A DNA stretch of 27,631 nucleotides from JAAYZK01 sp964535025 (GTDB lineage Bacteria; Planctomycetota; Phycisphaerae; SM23-33; FEN-1343). Below the pieces are notes generated by a model. The model ran no database searches and had not been told where the DNA came from. It was given only the letters and a program-made list of their open reading frames with translations. Below are positions 17,607 through 23,954 of the stretch, piece after piece. The position numbers and the translations under genes are program-made. Every line of letters starts with the position of its first letter. The stretch's first letter is position 1. Location of the stretch: NCBI GenBank assembly GCA_964535025.1, contig CAZHRW010000252.1, positions 1-27,631 of the forward strand, in the 5' to 3' direction.

Positions 17607-17831
17607 TCAGGCAACCGGTTCGCCGCGGTCGGCCGGGTCGACCGGACGGCAGTGGCGGGCGATCCAGGCGTCCAGGTCGGCGCGGGCGAAGCGCGGGTGC
17701 CGCCCGTACCTGATGTGCCGCGGCGCCCGCCCGCGGGAGAGGAGGTTGTACAGGTGGCCGGTGGACACGTCGAGGTACGCCGCCGCCTCCGCAGCGCTGA
17801 GGGGGTAGCGCGTCAGCCGGTCAGCCCGCAT
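17607..17831 (-). CDS. excisionase-like helix-turn-helix protein (third gene of small cassette)
   Basis: The 74-residue protein is an HTH_17/excisionase-type DNA-binding domain: LSAAEAAAYLDVSTGHLYNLLSRGRAPRHIRYGRHPRFARADLDAWIARH has the MerR-like helix-turn-helix, the wing RYGRHPRFAR and the final helix ending in W. Such proteins are typically recombination directionality factors or small regulators in integrated elements. Its ATG overlaps the end of the upstream gene by 11 nt, so it is the last gene of a tightly coupled three-gene unit. No integrase is present in the window, so a regulatory role is at least as likely as excision. It ends 50 nt before the start of the glycoside hydrolase gene on the same strand. 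Confidence 0.82.
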   Translation of the reverse strand: MRADRLTRYPLSAAEAAAYLDVSTGHLYNLLSRGRAPRHIRYGRHPRFARADLDAWIARHCRPVDPADRGEPVA

Positions 17832-18180
17832 GGTCGCCCTCCGGGGCGCCCAGGCGGCACCAGCGGTTCCACAGGCCGCGGGCCGCCGACGGGGTGAGCG
17901 TGGCCGAGCGCAGGAACGCCACGTGCTCCCACGTGCCGCCCAGCTCGAGCAAGGTCCCCGGACTCTGGCTTGCGAGCCGTTTGAGGAGGCGGAGCTTGGC
18001 GAGCAGCTCGATCTGCTCGATGCGGGCACGGCTCACGCCGAGTTGTCGGGCGAGCTCGGCCTGGCCGTAGGTGACCTGGCGCCCGCGGTCCCGCAGGCGG
18101 TCCTGCTCGTCCGAGACGGCCGCCAGGCGGGCATCGAGGTCGTCGCCCTGTCGTTGGGGGGGTGTCAGCGGTGCGATCAT
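17821..18180 (-). CDS. small protein with sigma-70 region 4-like helix-turn-helix
   Basis: The 119-residue product contains TYGQAELARQLGVSRARIEQIELLAKLRLLKRL (about residues 37-70). This is the helix-turn-helix of sigma-70 region 4, including the R-I-x-Q-I-E-x-x-A-x-x-R-L signature that normally reads the -35 element. It has no region 2, so it is not a complete sigma factor. It could be an anti-sigma-like or activator protein that binds promoters through this HTH. The C-terminal part (TWEHVAFLRSATLTPSAARGLWNRWCRLG) is unfamiliar. The ATG at 18180 has GGAGG 8 nt upstream and overlaps the preceding stop codon as ATGA. It overlaps the next gene by 11 nt. Confidence 0.78.
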   Translation of the reverse strand: MIAPLTPPQRQGDDLDARLAAVSDEQDRLRDRGRQVTYGQAELARQLGVSRARIEQIELLAKLRLLKRLASQSPGTLLELGGTWEHVAFLRSATLTPSAARGLWNRWCRLGAPEGDHAG

Positions 18181-18497
18181 CGTCCATTCCTCCAGGTGCA
18201 GCGGCCGCCGTTGCGCAGGGCGGCCGTCAGGCTCGGGTGATCGGCGGTGCCGTACCGCCGACGGCAGTAGTCCAGCCACGGGTCGTCATCGCGATCGAAC
18301 GCGCTGTTGGCGGCGATGAAGTCCGCCAGGTCGATCGCCGTCACCCGCGTCAGGCCGTCGACGAACGGATCGGTCACCGTGTAGCCCCCCTCGCGAAGCA
18401 CCACCCCCAGCCGTTCGGCCAACTCCGACGGCGTCAAGGTGTCGCTCAGCCAGACGGCGTACAGCCTCCCATCCGTCCGTGCATCCTCAAAGTCCAT
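18177..18497 (-). CDS. hypothetical protein, first gene of small cassette
   Basis: I do not recognise this 106-residue acidic protein (MDFEDARTDGRLYAVWLSD, then TLTPSELAERLGVVLREGGY, TAIDLADFIAAN and DDPWLDYCRRRYG). It has no signal peptide or membrane segment. The start is well supported: GGAGG lies 6 nt upstream of the ATG at 18497, and a near-consensus promoter lies 47 nt upstream. Its TGA overlaps the ATG of the sigma-region-4-like gene by 4 nt. Being first of three coupled genes that include two DNA-binding proteins suggests a role in the same regulatory unit, but no function can be stated. Confidence 0.75.
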   Translation of the reverse strand: MDFEDARTDGRLYAVWLSDTLTPSELAERLGVVLREGGYTVTDPFVDGLTRVTAIDLADFIAANSAFDRDDDPWLDYCRRRYGTADHPSLTAALRNGGRCTWRNGR

Positions 18498-18526
18498 GAT
18501 CCACCTCCACTTCCACAGCCTGGTCC

Positions 18527-18572
18527 AATCCTGATAGCAGAGGATAATATAGGATAGTCTAGGATATGTCAA
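18527..18572 (-). promoter_or_regulatory. near-consensus promoter embedded in 10-bp-phased TATCCT repeats
   Basis: On the minus strand TTGACA (18572-18567) and TATTAT (18549-18544) are exactly 17 nt apart, close to a perfect sigma-70 promoter. It drives the three-gene cassette, with a start near 18537. From 18566 the sequence reads as decamers: TATCCTAGAC, TATCCTATAT, TATCCTCTGC and a diverged TATCAGGATT. One TATCCT per helical turn puts all copies on the same DNA face across the spacer, -10 and start site. This looks like a cooperative repressor or activator site, perhaps for one of the cassette's own HTH proteins. The repeats and promoter are direct observations; the binding protein is inferred. 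Confidence 0.75.
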
Positions 18573-18736
18573 GCACTTTTTTGGGGGGTCCCCTACAGGA
18601 TGAGCATCAAGCGGCGGACAACCTGGGGGTTCTTAGTCTACAAGCCTATAGATGACAAACGGTTGTCGTTATTAGGCCATCCAGGCTCTTGCCTTGGTTG
18701 TGGCTTTTTTCCTCGGTTATCCGGGGGTTTTCCCAC

Positions 18737-18765
18737 TTGACAGGGCCATGGATCGGCCGGACACT
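18737..18765 (+). promoter_or_regulatory. candidate promoter giving a leaderless transcript for the RHH-like gene
   Basis: A perfect TTGACA (18737-18742) is followed after 17 nt by GACACT (18760-18765), a weaker -10. The predicted start, about 18772, coincides with the ATG at 18774, which has no ribosome-binding site. The agreement suggests a leaderless message, but the -10 match is only 3 of 6. Confidence 0.4.
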
Positions 18766-18773
18766 AGATAGCC

Positions 18774-19181
18774 ATGGAGAGTAAGCGAAATGCAAGTGAG
18801 CAGATGGCTTTTCGAATCGAGCCGGAGCTAGCCGCACTCTGGTCCGATTTGGTGGCCGAGTCGTTGGTGCCGAACCGGGCGCACCTTATCTGCGCGATGC
18901 TGATGTACCTGGCGGCGGATCCGCACCGGCGGCAGCTCGCCCAGCGGGCGTATGCGCGGTTCCAGCGCACGGGGGAGTTGGATCTGCCAGGCGGCGTGTT
19001 CGAGGGCGGGCCGTCCAGCGAGGTCGGGCCGTTGTCGGCCGAGGAGATCGATCTGCTGCGTGCGTGGCGGACGGCCGGCGAGCGGGCGCGCGACGAGGCT
19101 ATCGTGAATCTTCAGGATCGATCCGAAACAGACGTCCGCACGCGTGACACCGGCGAAAAACGCGACCCCCGCGTCGGATGA
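18774..19181 (+). CDS. hypothetical protein with ribbon-helix-helix-like N-terminus
   Basis: The 135-residue product begins SEQMAFRIEPELAALWSDLVAESL, then PNRAHLICAMLMYLAADP. A short strand followed by two helices resembles the ribbon-helix-helix layout of small DNA-binding regulators, though I cannot name a family. The C-terminal half is charged and probably flexible. No ribosome-binding site precedes the ATG at 18774 (ATG 18804 is an alternative), but the upstream TTGACA would suit a leaderless transcript. The 3' end overlaps the convergent CxxC gene by 83 nt. It faces away from the three-gene cassette and may belong to the same accessory unit. Confidence 0.65.
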   Translation: MESKRNASEQMAFRIEPELAALWSDLVAESLVPNRAHLICAMLMYLAADPHRRQLAQRAYARFQRTGELDLPGGVFEGGPSSEVGPLSAEEIDLLRAWRTAGERARDEAIVNLQDRSETDVRTRDTGEKRDPRVG

Positions 19182-19290
19182 TCACCACGGCCTTCCCCCG
19201 CCGTTCACCCGCTCGGGCGATCACCCGAATCCGCACCGGCGCGCCCATCAGCGTCACATTCGACCCCGCAGCACCCGCAACCTCGTTCAT
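19099..19290 (-). CDS. small CxxC protein of unknown function
   Basis: This 63-residue basic protein is not in a family I recognise. It has a compact hydrophobic and arginine-rich core (VRIRVIARAGERRGKAVVII) and ends RVFRRCHACGRLFRIDPEDSR, with one CxxC that could bind zinc as a dimer or act as a redox pair. Support for a real gene is unusually complete for its size: GGGAG 6 nt before the ATG, a TTGACG-17-TATTGT promoter about 40 nt upstream, and codon third positions that are mostly G or C. Against it is the 83-nt antisense overlap with the end of the RHH-like gene. One of the two may be mis-bounded, or both may be expressed. Confidence 0.55.
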   Translation of the reverse strand: MNEVAGAAGSNVTLMGAPVRIRVIARAGERRGKAVVIIRRGGRVFRRCHACGRLFRIDPEDSR

Positions 19291-19328
19291 GCGCCACTCC
19301 CGAATCGTCGATACCTAACACAACCCGT

Positions 19329-19357
19329 ACAATAACGCGCGGTGGCGCATCCGTCAA
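19329..19357 (-). promoter_or_regulatory. promoter for the small CxxC gene
   Basis: On the minus strand TTGACG (19357-19352) and TATTGT (19334-19329) have a 17-nt spacer. The predicted start near 19322 gives a leader of about 32 nt to the ATG at 19290, which has its own GGGAG. Confidence 0.55.
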
Positions 19358-19425
19358 GGGGGGTCAAACGGGGAATTCCGGATCCTGAACAAGACCTGTC
19401 GAATGTCGAAACGGACGGCCGATCG

Positions 19426-20091
19426 CTACGTGCCGTTTGCCGCCCCCGGGGGGCCGGCGCGGCGGATGTATTCGACGACGATCTCGTGGACCTCCGAGGG
19501 CCGCGCGATCATCACCCAGGCGGCTTCGGGCAGGGCGGTGCCGGCGGTGGCGAAGACCAGCGTGCCGATCGCGAAGATCCGCTCCGACAGCGGCAGCACC
19601 AGCGAGGTGTGCTGGATCCGATGCAGCCCGCACTCGAACACATCCACGGTCAACACCCCGCGGACGCGGAGGATACGGCGGTTGGTCAGGACGTAGATGC
19701 GACTGATCCACTGGAGCAGCGCCACCACCAGCCGCAGGCCGATCGCCCCCAGGCACACCAGGGCCAATTGGGCGAAGGGCAGGTGGGCCAGGCCGATCGT
19801 GTCGACCAGGTAGGCGCCGATGGCCAGGATGATCACGGCGATGGTGAACGGGGCGCTGACCAGCAGGATGAACCATCCGCTGGGCTTGAGGGCCAGGACG
19901 ATCTCCTCGCCGTCCTGGATCAGACGCGCCGGCACGACCACGGGGGCCGCCTGTGCCGCCGATTCGGGCTGGGCGGTCGCGGTCGCCATCGGTTCCAGCG
20001 GTTGGATGTGGCTGGCCTTCATGGTCACCGGTGGTCCGGGGGCCTTCTCGACACCCGCGAAGCAGGCCCGTGCAGGGTTTACATCGGTCAA
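19426..20091 (-). CDS. PH domain-containing membrane protein (bPH2/DUF304, YdbT-like)
   Basis: This protein of about 221 residues has a flexible N-terminus, then a bPH2/DUF304 region. Two transmembrane helices (GWFILLVSAPFTIAVIILAIGAYLV and PFAQLALVCLGAIGLRLVVALLQ) are followed by the PH-like core with its hallmark IYVLTNRRILRVRGVLTVDVFECGLHRIQHT and a final VHEIVVEYIRRA. Function is unknown; family members are membrane-associated. I favour a TTG start at 20091: it overlaps the hpt stop by 4 nt and has GGAGG 7 nt upstream, so it would be translationally coupled. An ATG at 20022 (198 residues) is the alternative and lacks a ribosome-binding site. It is the downstream gene of an hpt operon. Confidence 0.82.
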   Translation of the reverse strand: MTDVNPARACFAGVEKAPGPPVTMKASHIQPLEPMATATAQPESAAQAAPVVVPARLIQDGEEIVLALKPSGWFILLVSAPFTIAVIILAIGAYLVDTIGLAHLPFAQLALVCLGAIGLRLVVALLQWISRIYVLTNRRILRVRGVLTVDVFECGLHRIQHTSLVLPLSERIFAIGTLVFATAGTALPEAAWVMIARPSEVHEIVVEYIRRAGPPGAANGT

Positions 20092-20729
20092 TGGCCCTCC
20101 TCCAGTACGGCAATATCCGGCAAGTTGCGATAGCAGTCGTCGAAATCCATGCCGTAACCCACCACGAACACCGGCGGGATCTCGAAGCCCACGTAGTCGG
20201 CGCCGCTGAGGCCCTCCGGGTCGCGGATGTCCGCGGGTTTGGCCGCCAGCACGCACGTGCGTACCTGCCGGGCGCCGGCGCGGCCGAATGCGTCGACGGC
20301 GCGCTTGAGCGTCCGCCCGGAGTCGAGGATGTCGTCGATCAGCAGCACATCCTGGCCGGTCAGGTCCTCCGACGGCCCGGCCAACAGATGCGCACCTTCA
20401 CTGGTCACGGCCGTCCCCCGGTAGCTGCGGATCTGCACCAGGTGGATCCGCATCGCCGACGGCAGCCGGCGGATCAGATCGGCCGTGAAGATCAGCGCAC
20501 CGGTCATCACCGCGGCGATCGTGATGGGACGGCCGTTGAAGTCCGCCTCGATCGCCTCGGCCAGTTCGTTCACCCGCCGGGCGATCCGCTCTCGCGGCAC
20601 GAGCACCCGGCCGACGCGCAGGGGCGAATTGTCCGGTGTCGGCGCGATAGATGGTGGTCCTCCCACGAGTTCGGTCGCCGGCGCCGGCGGTACGAGGCGA
20701 ATCGTAACCGACGGATCATCCTCATGCAA
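20088..20729 (-). CDS. hpt: hypoxanthine (guanine) phosphoribosyltransferase
   Basis: This enzyme of purine salvage joins hypoxanthine or guanine to PRPP to give IMP or GMP. The product shows ITIAAVMTGALIFTADLIRRL, HLVQIRSYRGTAVTSEG, the PRPP-binding motif VLLIDDILDSGRTL and the C-terminal VVGYGMDFDDCYRNLPDIAVL, all characteristic of bacterial HPRT. At 213 residues it is longer than usual (about 175-185) because of a proline-rich N-terminus. The start is uncertain: TTG at 20729 is the longest option and GTG at 20666 is in frame, and neither has a good ribosome-binding site. It overlaps the PH-domain gene by 4 nt and follows a YbaK-type gene by 28 nt, suggesting one transcript. Confidence 0.92.
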   Translation of the reverse strand: MHEDDPSVTIRLVPPAPATELVGGPPSIAPTPDNSPLRVGRVLVPRERIARRVNELAEAIEADFNGRPITIAAVMTGALIFTADLIRRLPSAMRIHLVQIRSYRGTAVTSEGAHLLAGPSEDLTGQDVLLIDDILDSGRTLKRAVDAFGRAGARQVRTCVLAAKPADIRDPEGLSGADYVGFEIPPVFVVGYGMDFDDCYRNLPDIAVLEEGH

Positions 20730-20757
20730 GGGCGCCCGTGGCCGGCTGACGGTCCGC

Positions 20758-21216
20758 TCAGATGTGAACGCTCACGTCGGCGATACGCGGGTGCACGAGT
20801 CGTTCGTAGTCGCCGAAGTCCATGACAATCGCGTCGCGGTGGCTGCCGGCGGCGAAGAGGATCTGCTCATCCTCGGCCAGGCGGGAATCCACCACCGTGG
20901 CGATGTCGTAAAGGTTGCCCATGGGCGCTTCGCTGCCGATCTCGACGTCGGGAAACAGATCGGCCATCTCCTCTTCCTCGGCCAGGCGGCAGGCGTCGCA
21001 GTTGAGCGCCGCCGCCAGCTTGCGCATGTCCAGCTTGTGACTGGCCGGCAGGACGACCATCACATACTCGCCGTCAGCGCGGACAATCACCGCCTTGGCC
21101 ACGTTCGCCCCGGGCGTGTGCTCCTCGGCCGCCAGCTCCTGGGCCGTGTACGCCGGCGCATGGACATGACGCTCGAACCACACGCCTTGCTCCCGCAGAT
21201 AATCCTCGACTTTCAT
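20758..21216 (-). CDS. YbaK/EbsC-type aminoacyl-tRNA deacylase
   Basis: The 152-residue protein belongs to the YbaK/ProX/INS superfamily, whose members hydrolyse mischarged tRNA in trans. Diagnostic features are the N-terminal YLREQGVWFERHVHAPAYTAQE, ANVAKAVIVRADGEYVMVVLPASHKLD with the conserved lysine, and GSEAPMGNLYDI followed by ILFAAGSHRDAIVMDFGDYERL. Which mischarged tRNA it clears (Cys- or Ala-tRNA(Pro)) cannot be read from sequence. I chose the ATG at 21216, which has AAGGG 7 nt upstream and begins at the domain edge; the open frame extends to 21297 but adds residues unlike the family. hpt follows 28 nt downstream. Confidence 0.9.
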   Translation of the reverse strand: MKVEDYLREQGVWFERHVHAPAYTAQELAAEEHTPGANVAKAVIVRADGEYVMVVLPASHKLDMRKLAAALNCDACRLAEEEEMADLFPDVEIGSEAPMGNLYDIATVVDSRLAEDEQILFAAGSHRDAIVMDFGDYERLVHPRIADVSVHI

Positions 21217-21350
21217 GGTAACGCCCTTTCCGGCTCTTGAATTGCTCGATGTGGTCTCATGACGAACCAATCCCGTAAGGTGTCCTAACTGGTTCACTCC
21301 ATGCGAATTCTATGCCGCCCCCCTCGCGGCGACCAGCGGCGGAGGCACAT

Positions 21351-22739
21351 TCACTTGCCGATACAGAACCGACTGAAAATGCTTGTCAGTATCGCCTCGC
21401 CGACCGCCTCACCCGTCAGCGTGCCCAGCGCCGCCAGGGCCGCCCGCAGCTCGACGGCCAGCCATTCGGCGCGGTCGCTGAGCTGCGTCAACGGACGCAG
21501 CAGGACAACGGCCCGGCGCAGCGCGGCGACCGCTTCGCCGACGGCGCGGCGCTGCCCATCGTGCATCGCGTAGGCCGAGCGGACCCGCGGCGGCAAGTGG
21601 CCCAGGCGGCGGGCGAGACGCTCCCGGAGGGCGTCGAGGCCCTGCCCGCCGATGGATGAGACCGCCAGCGCCTCCAGGTGCGTCTGGGCGGCGAGGTCCC
21701 GCACCCGCCGCTCGGTCGCGACGGCGTCGAGCAGATCGGCCTTGGCGGCCACGAGCAGGTCGGCGCCGGCGGGACGGTCGGACGGCAGGGGCGCCGGCGG
21801 CTTGGGGTCGGTGATGTCGACCACCCAGACGACCAGGTCGGCGGTCGCCAGCGCCTCGACGGCCGCGGCGTGGGCCTCGGCATCGACGCCGGCCGGGTCG
21901 ATCACCAGGCCGGCCAGGTCCATCAGGAGGCACTCGCCGCCCCCCAGCCGCATCGGGGCGGTGAGGACGTCGCGGGTGGTGCCGGCGGTCGCCGAGACGA
22001 TCGCCCGGTCGAGACCGGTTAATACGTTGAGCAAACTGCTCTTACCGGCGTTAGGCCGTCCGGCCAGCGCCACGGTGGGGATCTGATCGGGCGCCGCGGG
22101 GCGGGCCGCCTCGGCCGCCGCGATCTCCATCCCATCCGCCAGGACGGCCAGATCGTCGGCCAGCGCCCCCGGGTCGGCCAGGTCGAGTTGTTCCTCGGCC
22201 ATGTCGATGCTGGCTTCCACGTCGGCCAGGGCCGTCGCGATCGGCTCGGTCCACTGACGGCACAGCCGCGCCAGGGCCCCGGAGGCGTTGGCCCGGGCCG
22301 AGCGAAGCTGGGCATCAGTCGTCGCGGCGATGAGGTCGGCGACCGCCTCGGCGGCCGACAGGTCGATCCGGCCGCTGAGGAATGCCCGCTGCGTGAACTC
22401 GCCCGGCCCCGCCGGCGCCGCCCCCCGCCCCAGCAGGCCGCCCAGGACCATCTCCGCGGCGATCGGGTGGCCGGGCACGTGAAGCTCCACCAGGGGTTGG
22501 CGCGTGTAACTGTACGGCGCCACAAAGACATACGCGCGCGCCGGCAGGGAAAGCTCCTCGGTGATGACCGTGCCGTTCGCGGCTGTGAAGCCCCCGCGCC
22601 GCCCGAGCGGCGCGCCGTCGGCGGCGAATACCGCGTCGGCCAGGGCGATCGCCTCCGGCCCCGTCAGGCGCACGATCGCCCGCCCGGCCGAGCCGGGCGC
22701 GGTCGAGACGGCCGCGATGGTCGTGGTCATGTCGAGCAT
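21351..22739 (-). CDS. mnmE: tRNA uridine-5-carboxymethylaminomethyl(34) synthesis GTPase MnmE
   Basis: MnmE works with MnmG to modify U34 of certain tRNAs. The 462-residue protein has the N-terminal folate-binding domain (TIAAVSTAPGSAGRAIVRLTG, PYSYTRQPLVELHVPGHP), the helical domain, an inserted G domain and the C-terminal CIGK signature (459-462) with the reactive cysteine. In the G domain, GRPNAGKSSLLN (227-238) is the P-loop, AGTTRD is G2 and MDLAGL is G3. The G4 motif, normally NKxD, reads AKAD (VAAKADLLDA), losing the asparagine that usually contacts guanine. Start at ATG 22739, with ATG 22730 equally plausible. rnpA/yidC neighbours, common in other bacteria, are absent. Confidence 0.96.
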   Translation of the reverse strand: MLDMTTTIAAVSTAPGSAGRAIVRLTGPEAIALADAVFAADGAPLGRRGGFTAANGTVITEELSLPARAYVFVAPYSYTRQPLVELHVPGHPIAAEMVLGGLLGRGAAPAGPGEFTQRAFLSGRIDLSAAEAVADLIAATTDAQLRSARANASGALARLCRQWTEPIATALADVEASIDMAEEQLDLADPGALADDLAVLADGMEIAAAEAARPAAPDQIPTVALAGRPNAGKSSLLNVLTGLDRAIVSATAGTTRDVLTAPMRLGGGECLLMDLAGLVIDPAGVDAEAHAAAVEALATADLVVWVVDITDPKPPAPLPSDRPAGADLLVAAKADLLDAVATERRVRDLAAQTHLEALAVSSIGGQGLDALRERLARRLGHLPPRVRSAYAMHDGQRRAVGEAVAALRRAVVLLRPLTQLSDRAEWLAVELRAALAALGTLTGEAVGEAILTSIFSRFCIGK

Positions 22740-22763
22740 GGGTCCACCCGGCCCGAGAAAGCC

Positions 22764-22791
22764 TTTACAGATTCAGCATTTATGGTAGAAT
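22764..22791 (+). promoter_or_regulatory. promoter for the FG-GAP/PEP-CTERM gene
   Basis: TTTACA (22764-22769) and TAGAAT (22786-22791) are 16 nt apart, each one mismatch from consensus. A start near 22798 gives a leader of about 130 nt. Confidence 0.55.
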
Positions 22792-22802
22792 GCACCGCTG
22801 CG

Positions 22803-22893
22803 ATGCCGGGGGTGCTCACCCGGCGGCATGCTCATGATCAAGCTTAACGGAGAGAATAGGTTACACGCGCCCGGTCCCTGACGGCTCTCCGTT
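22803..22893 (+). promoter_or_regulatory. structured 5' leader of the FG-GAP/PEP-CTERM gene
   Basis: The leader begins with a GC-rich hairpin: ATGCCG 22803-22808 pairs with CGGCAT 22824-22829, and inside it GGGT pairs with ACCC around GCTC. Next comes a perfect 9-bp inverted repeat, AACGGAGAG (22846-22854) and CTCTCCGTT (22885-22893), enclosing 30 nt. The second arm ends 18 nt before the GGGAG of the start site. The arrangement could be a regulatory RNA or a transcript-stabilising fold; I recognise no riboswitch class. Confidence 0.4.
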
Positions 22894-22927
22894 GGGGCCA
22901 TCATCTACTTATAGTGGGAGACCGGTT

Positions 22928-23953
22928 GTGACTCACGCAAAAACGATCGCGTTGCTGGTGGGCCTGGTGGCAGGGACGTCAGCGGCTTCGGCCGCCCTGC
23001 AGGACTACGCCGCGGAAGTGATCCTCCAGGCCGACGGTGCGGCGATCGACGTGCCGGGCTACTCGGTGCCCTCGCTGGCCGACTGGGATCGTGACGGCTT
23101 GGCGGACCTGGTCGTGGGCGAGGGTGGCTCGGGGTCGACGGGGAAGGTCCGCGTCTACCGCAATACCGGCACGGCCGCCGCCCCGACGTACAGCAGCTTC
23201 AGCTACGCCCAGGTGAACGGGATGGACCTCACCCTGCCGGACTCGGGGTGCATGGGGGTGTTCCCCCGCGTGGTCGATTGGGACCGAGACGGCCTGCTGG
23301 ACCTGCTGGTCGGCCGTGCCGGCGGAGAGGTGATGGTCTTTCCCAACGCCACGGGGCAGCCCGACGCACCGCTGGCCTTCGGAACGGGTGCCTATCTCGC
23401 CGCCGGCGGATCGATGATCGACGTGGGCGCCCGTGCGACTCCCTCGCTGTTCGACTGGGACGGCGACGGCCGCGACGACCTCGTGACCGGCGCCTACGAC
23501 GGTACCGTCAAGGTTTACCTCGATACCGGCGCCGGCGAGGCGCCCGTCCTGGCCGCCGGCGTCCAGGCGATGACCACCGCCGGTGTGCTGGATGCGTCGT
23601 CCGGCCGGTCCAGCCCCACGATGACCGACCTGGACGGCGACGGGCTGTTCGACCTGGTCGTCGGCGACACGAGCGGGATGCTGTGGGCCTATCTCAACGT
23701 TGGAACCGCCCAGGCGCCGCTGTTCGAGGCCTCCCCGACGGCCCTGACCGCCGACGGCGCGACCATCGACCTGCCCGGCAGCGCCCGGTCGCGTCCCTTC
23801 GCCGGCGACTATAACGACGACGGCCTGATCGACCTGCTCGTCGGCGGCGCCGACGGTCAGGTCCGCCTCTACACCGCCGTGCCCGAACCGGTGTCCCTGG
23901 CTCTGCTGGCCGTGGGCGCGCTGGGCCTGCGACAACGGCGCAGTCGGAATTGA
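22928..23953 (+). CDS. secreted FG-GAP/VCBS repeat protein with PEP-CTERM sorting signal
   Basis: This 341-residue exported protein starts with a signal peptide (AKTIALLVGLVAGTSAASA). It then has at least five repeats built around D-x-D-x-D-G-L-x-D-L-V-V-G (DWDRDGLADLVVGEGG, DWDRDGLLDLLVGRAGG, DWDGDGRDDLVTG, DLDGDGLFDLVVGD, DYNDDGLIDLLVGG), the calcium-binding FG-GAP/VCBS blades of a beta-propeller. The C-terminus, VPEPVSLALLAVGALGLRQRR, is a PEP-CTERM signal: the VPEP motif, a hydrophobic helix and a basic tail, recognised by exosortase for surface sorting. The GTG at 22928 is chosen because GGGAG lies upstream at proper spacing. The gene stands alone, divergent from mnmE, and ends 1 nt from the convergent nfo. 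Confidence 0.9.
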   Translation: MTHAKTIALLVGLVAGTSAASAALQDYAAEVILQADGAAIDVPGYSVPSLADWDRDGLADLVVGEGGSGSTGKVRVYRNTGTAAAPTYSSFSYAQVNGMDLTLPDSGCMGVFPRVVDWDRDGLLDLLVGRAGGEVMVFPNATGQPDAPLAFGTGAYLAAGGSMIDVGARATPSLFDWDGDGRDDLVTGAYDGTVKVYLDTGAGEAPVLAAGVQAMTTAGVLDASSGRSSPTMTDLDGDGLFDLVVGDTSGMLWAYLNVGTAQAPLFEASPTALTADGATIDLPGSARSRPFAGDYNDDGLIDLLVGGADGQVRLYTAVPEPVSLALLAVGALGLRQRRSRN

Positions 23954-23954
23954 T

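Noticed and set aside
15914..17713. 599-codon plus-strand frame opposite the glycoside hydrolase gene
   Set aside because: It is an antisense shadow of a signal-peptide-bearing hydrolase, with repetitive composition and no recognisable motif.
17558..19425. Small-gene cassette as a complete integrated element
   Set aside because: An excisionase-like protein is present, but no integrase, transposase, flanking direct repeats or tRNA attachment site could be found in the window.
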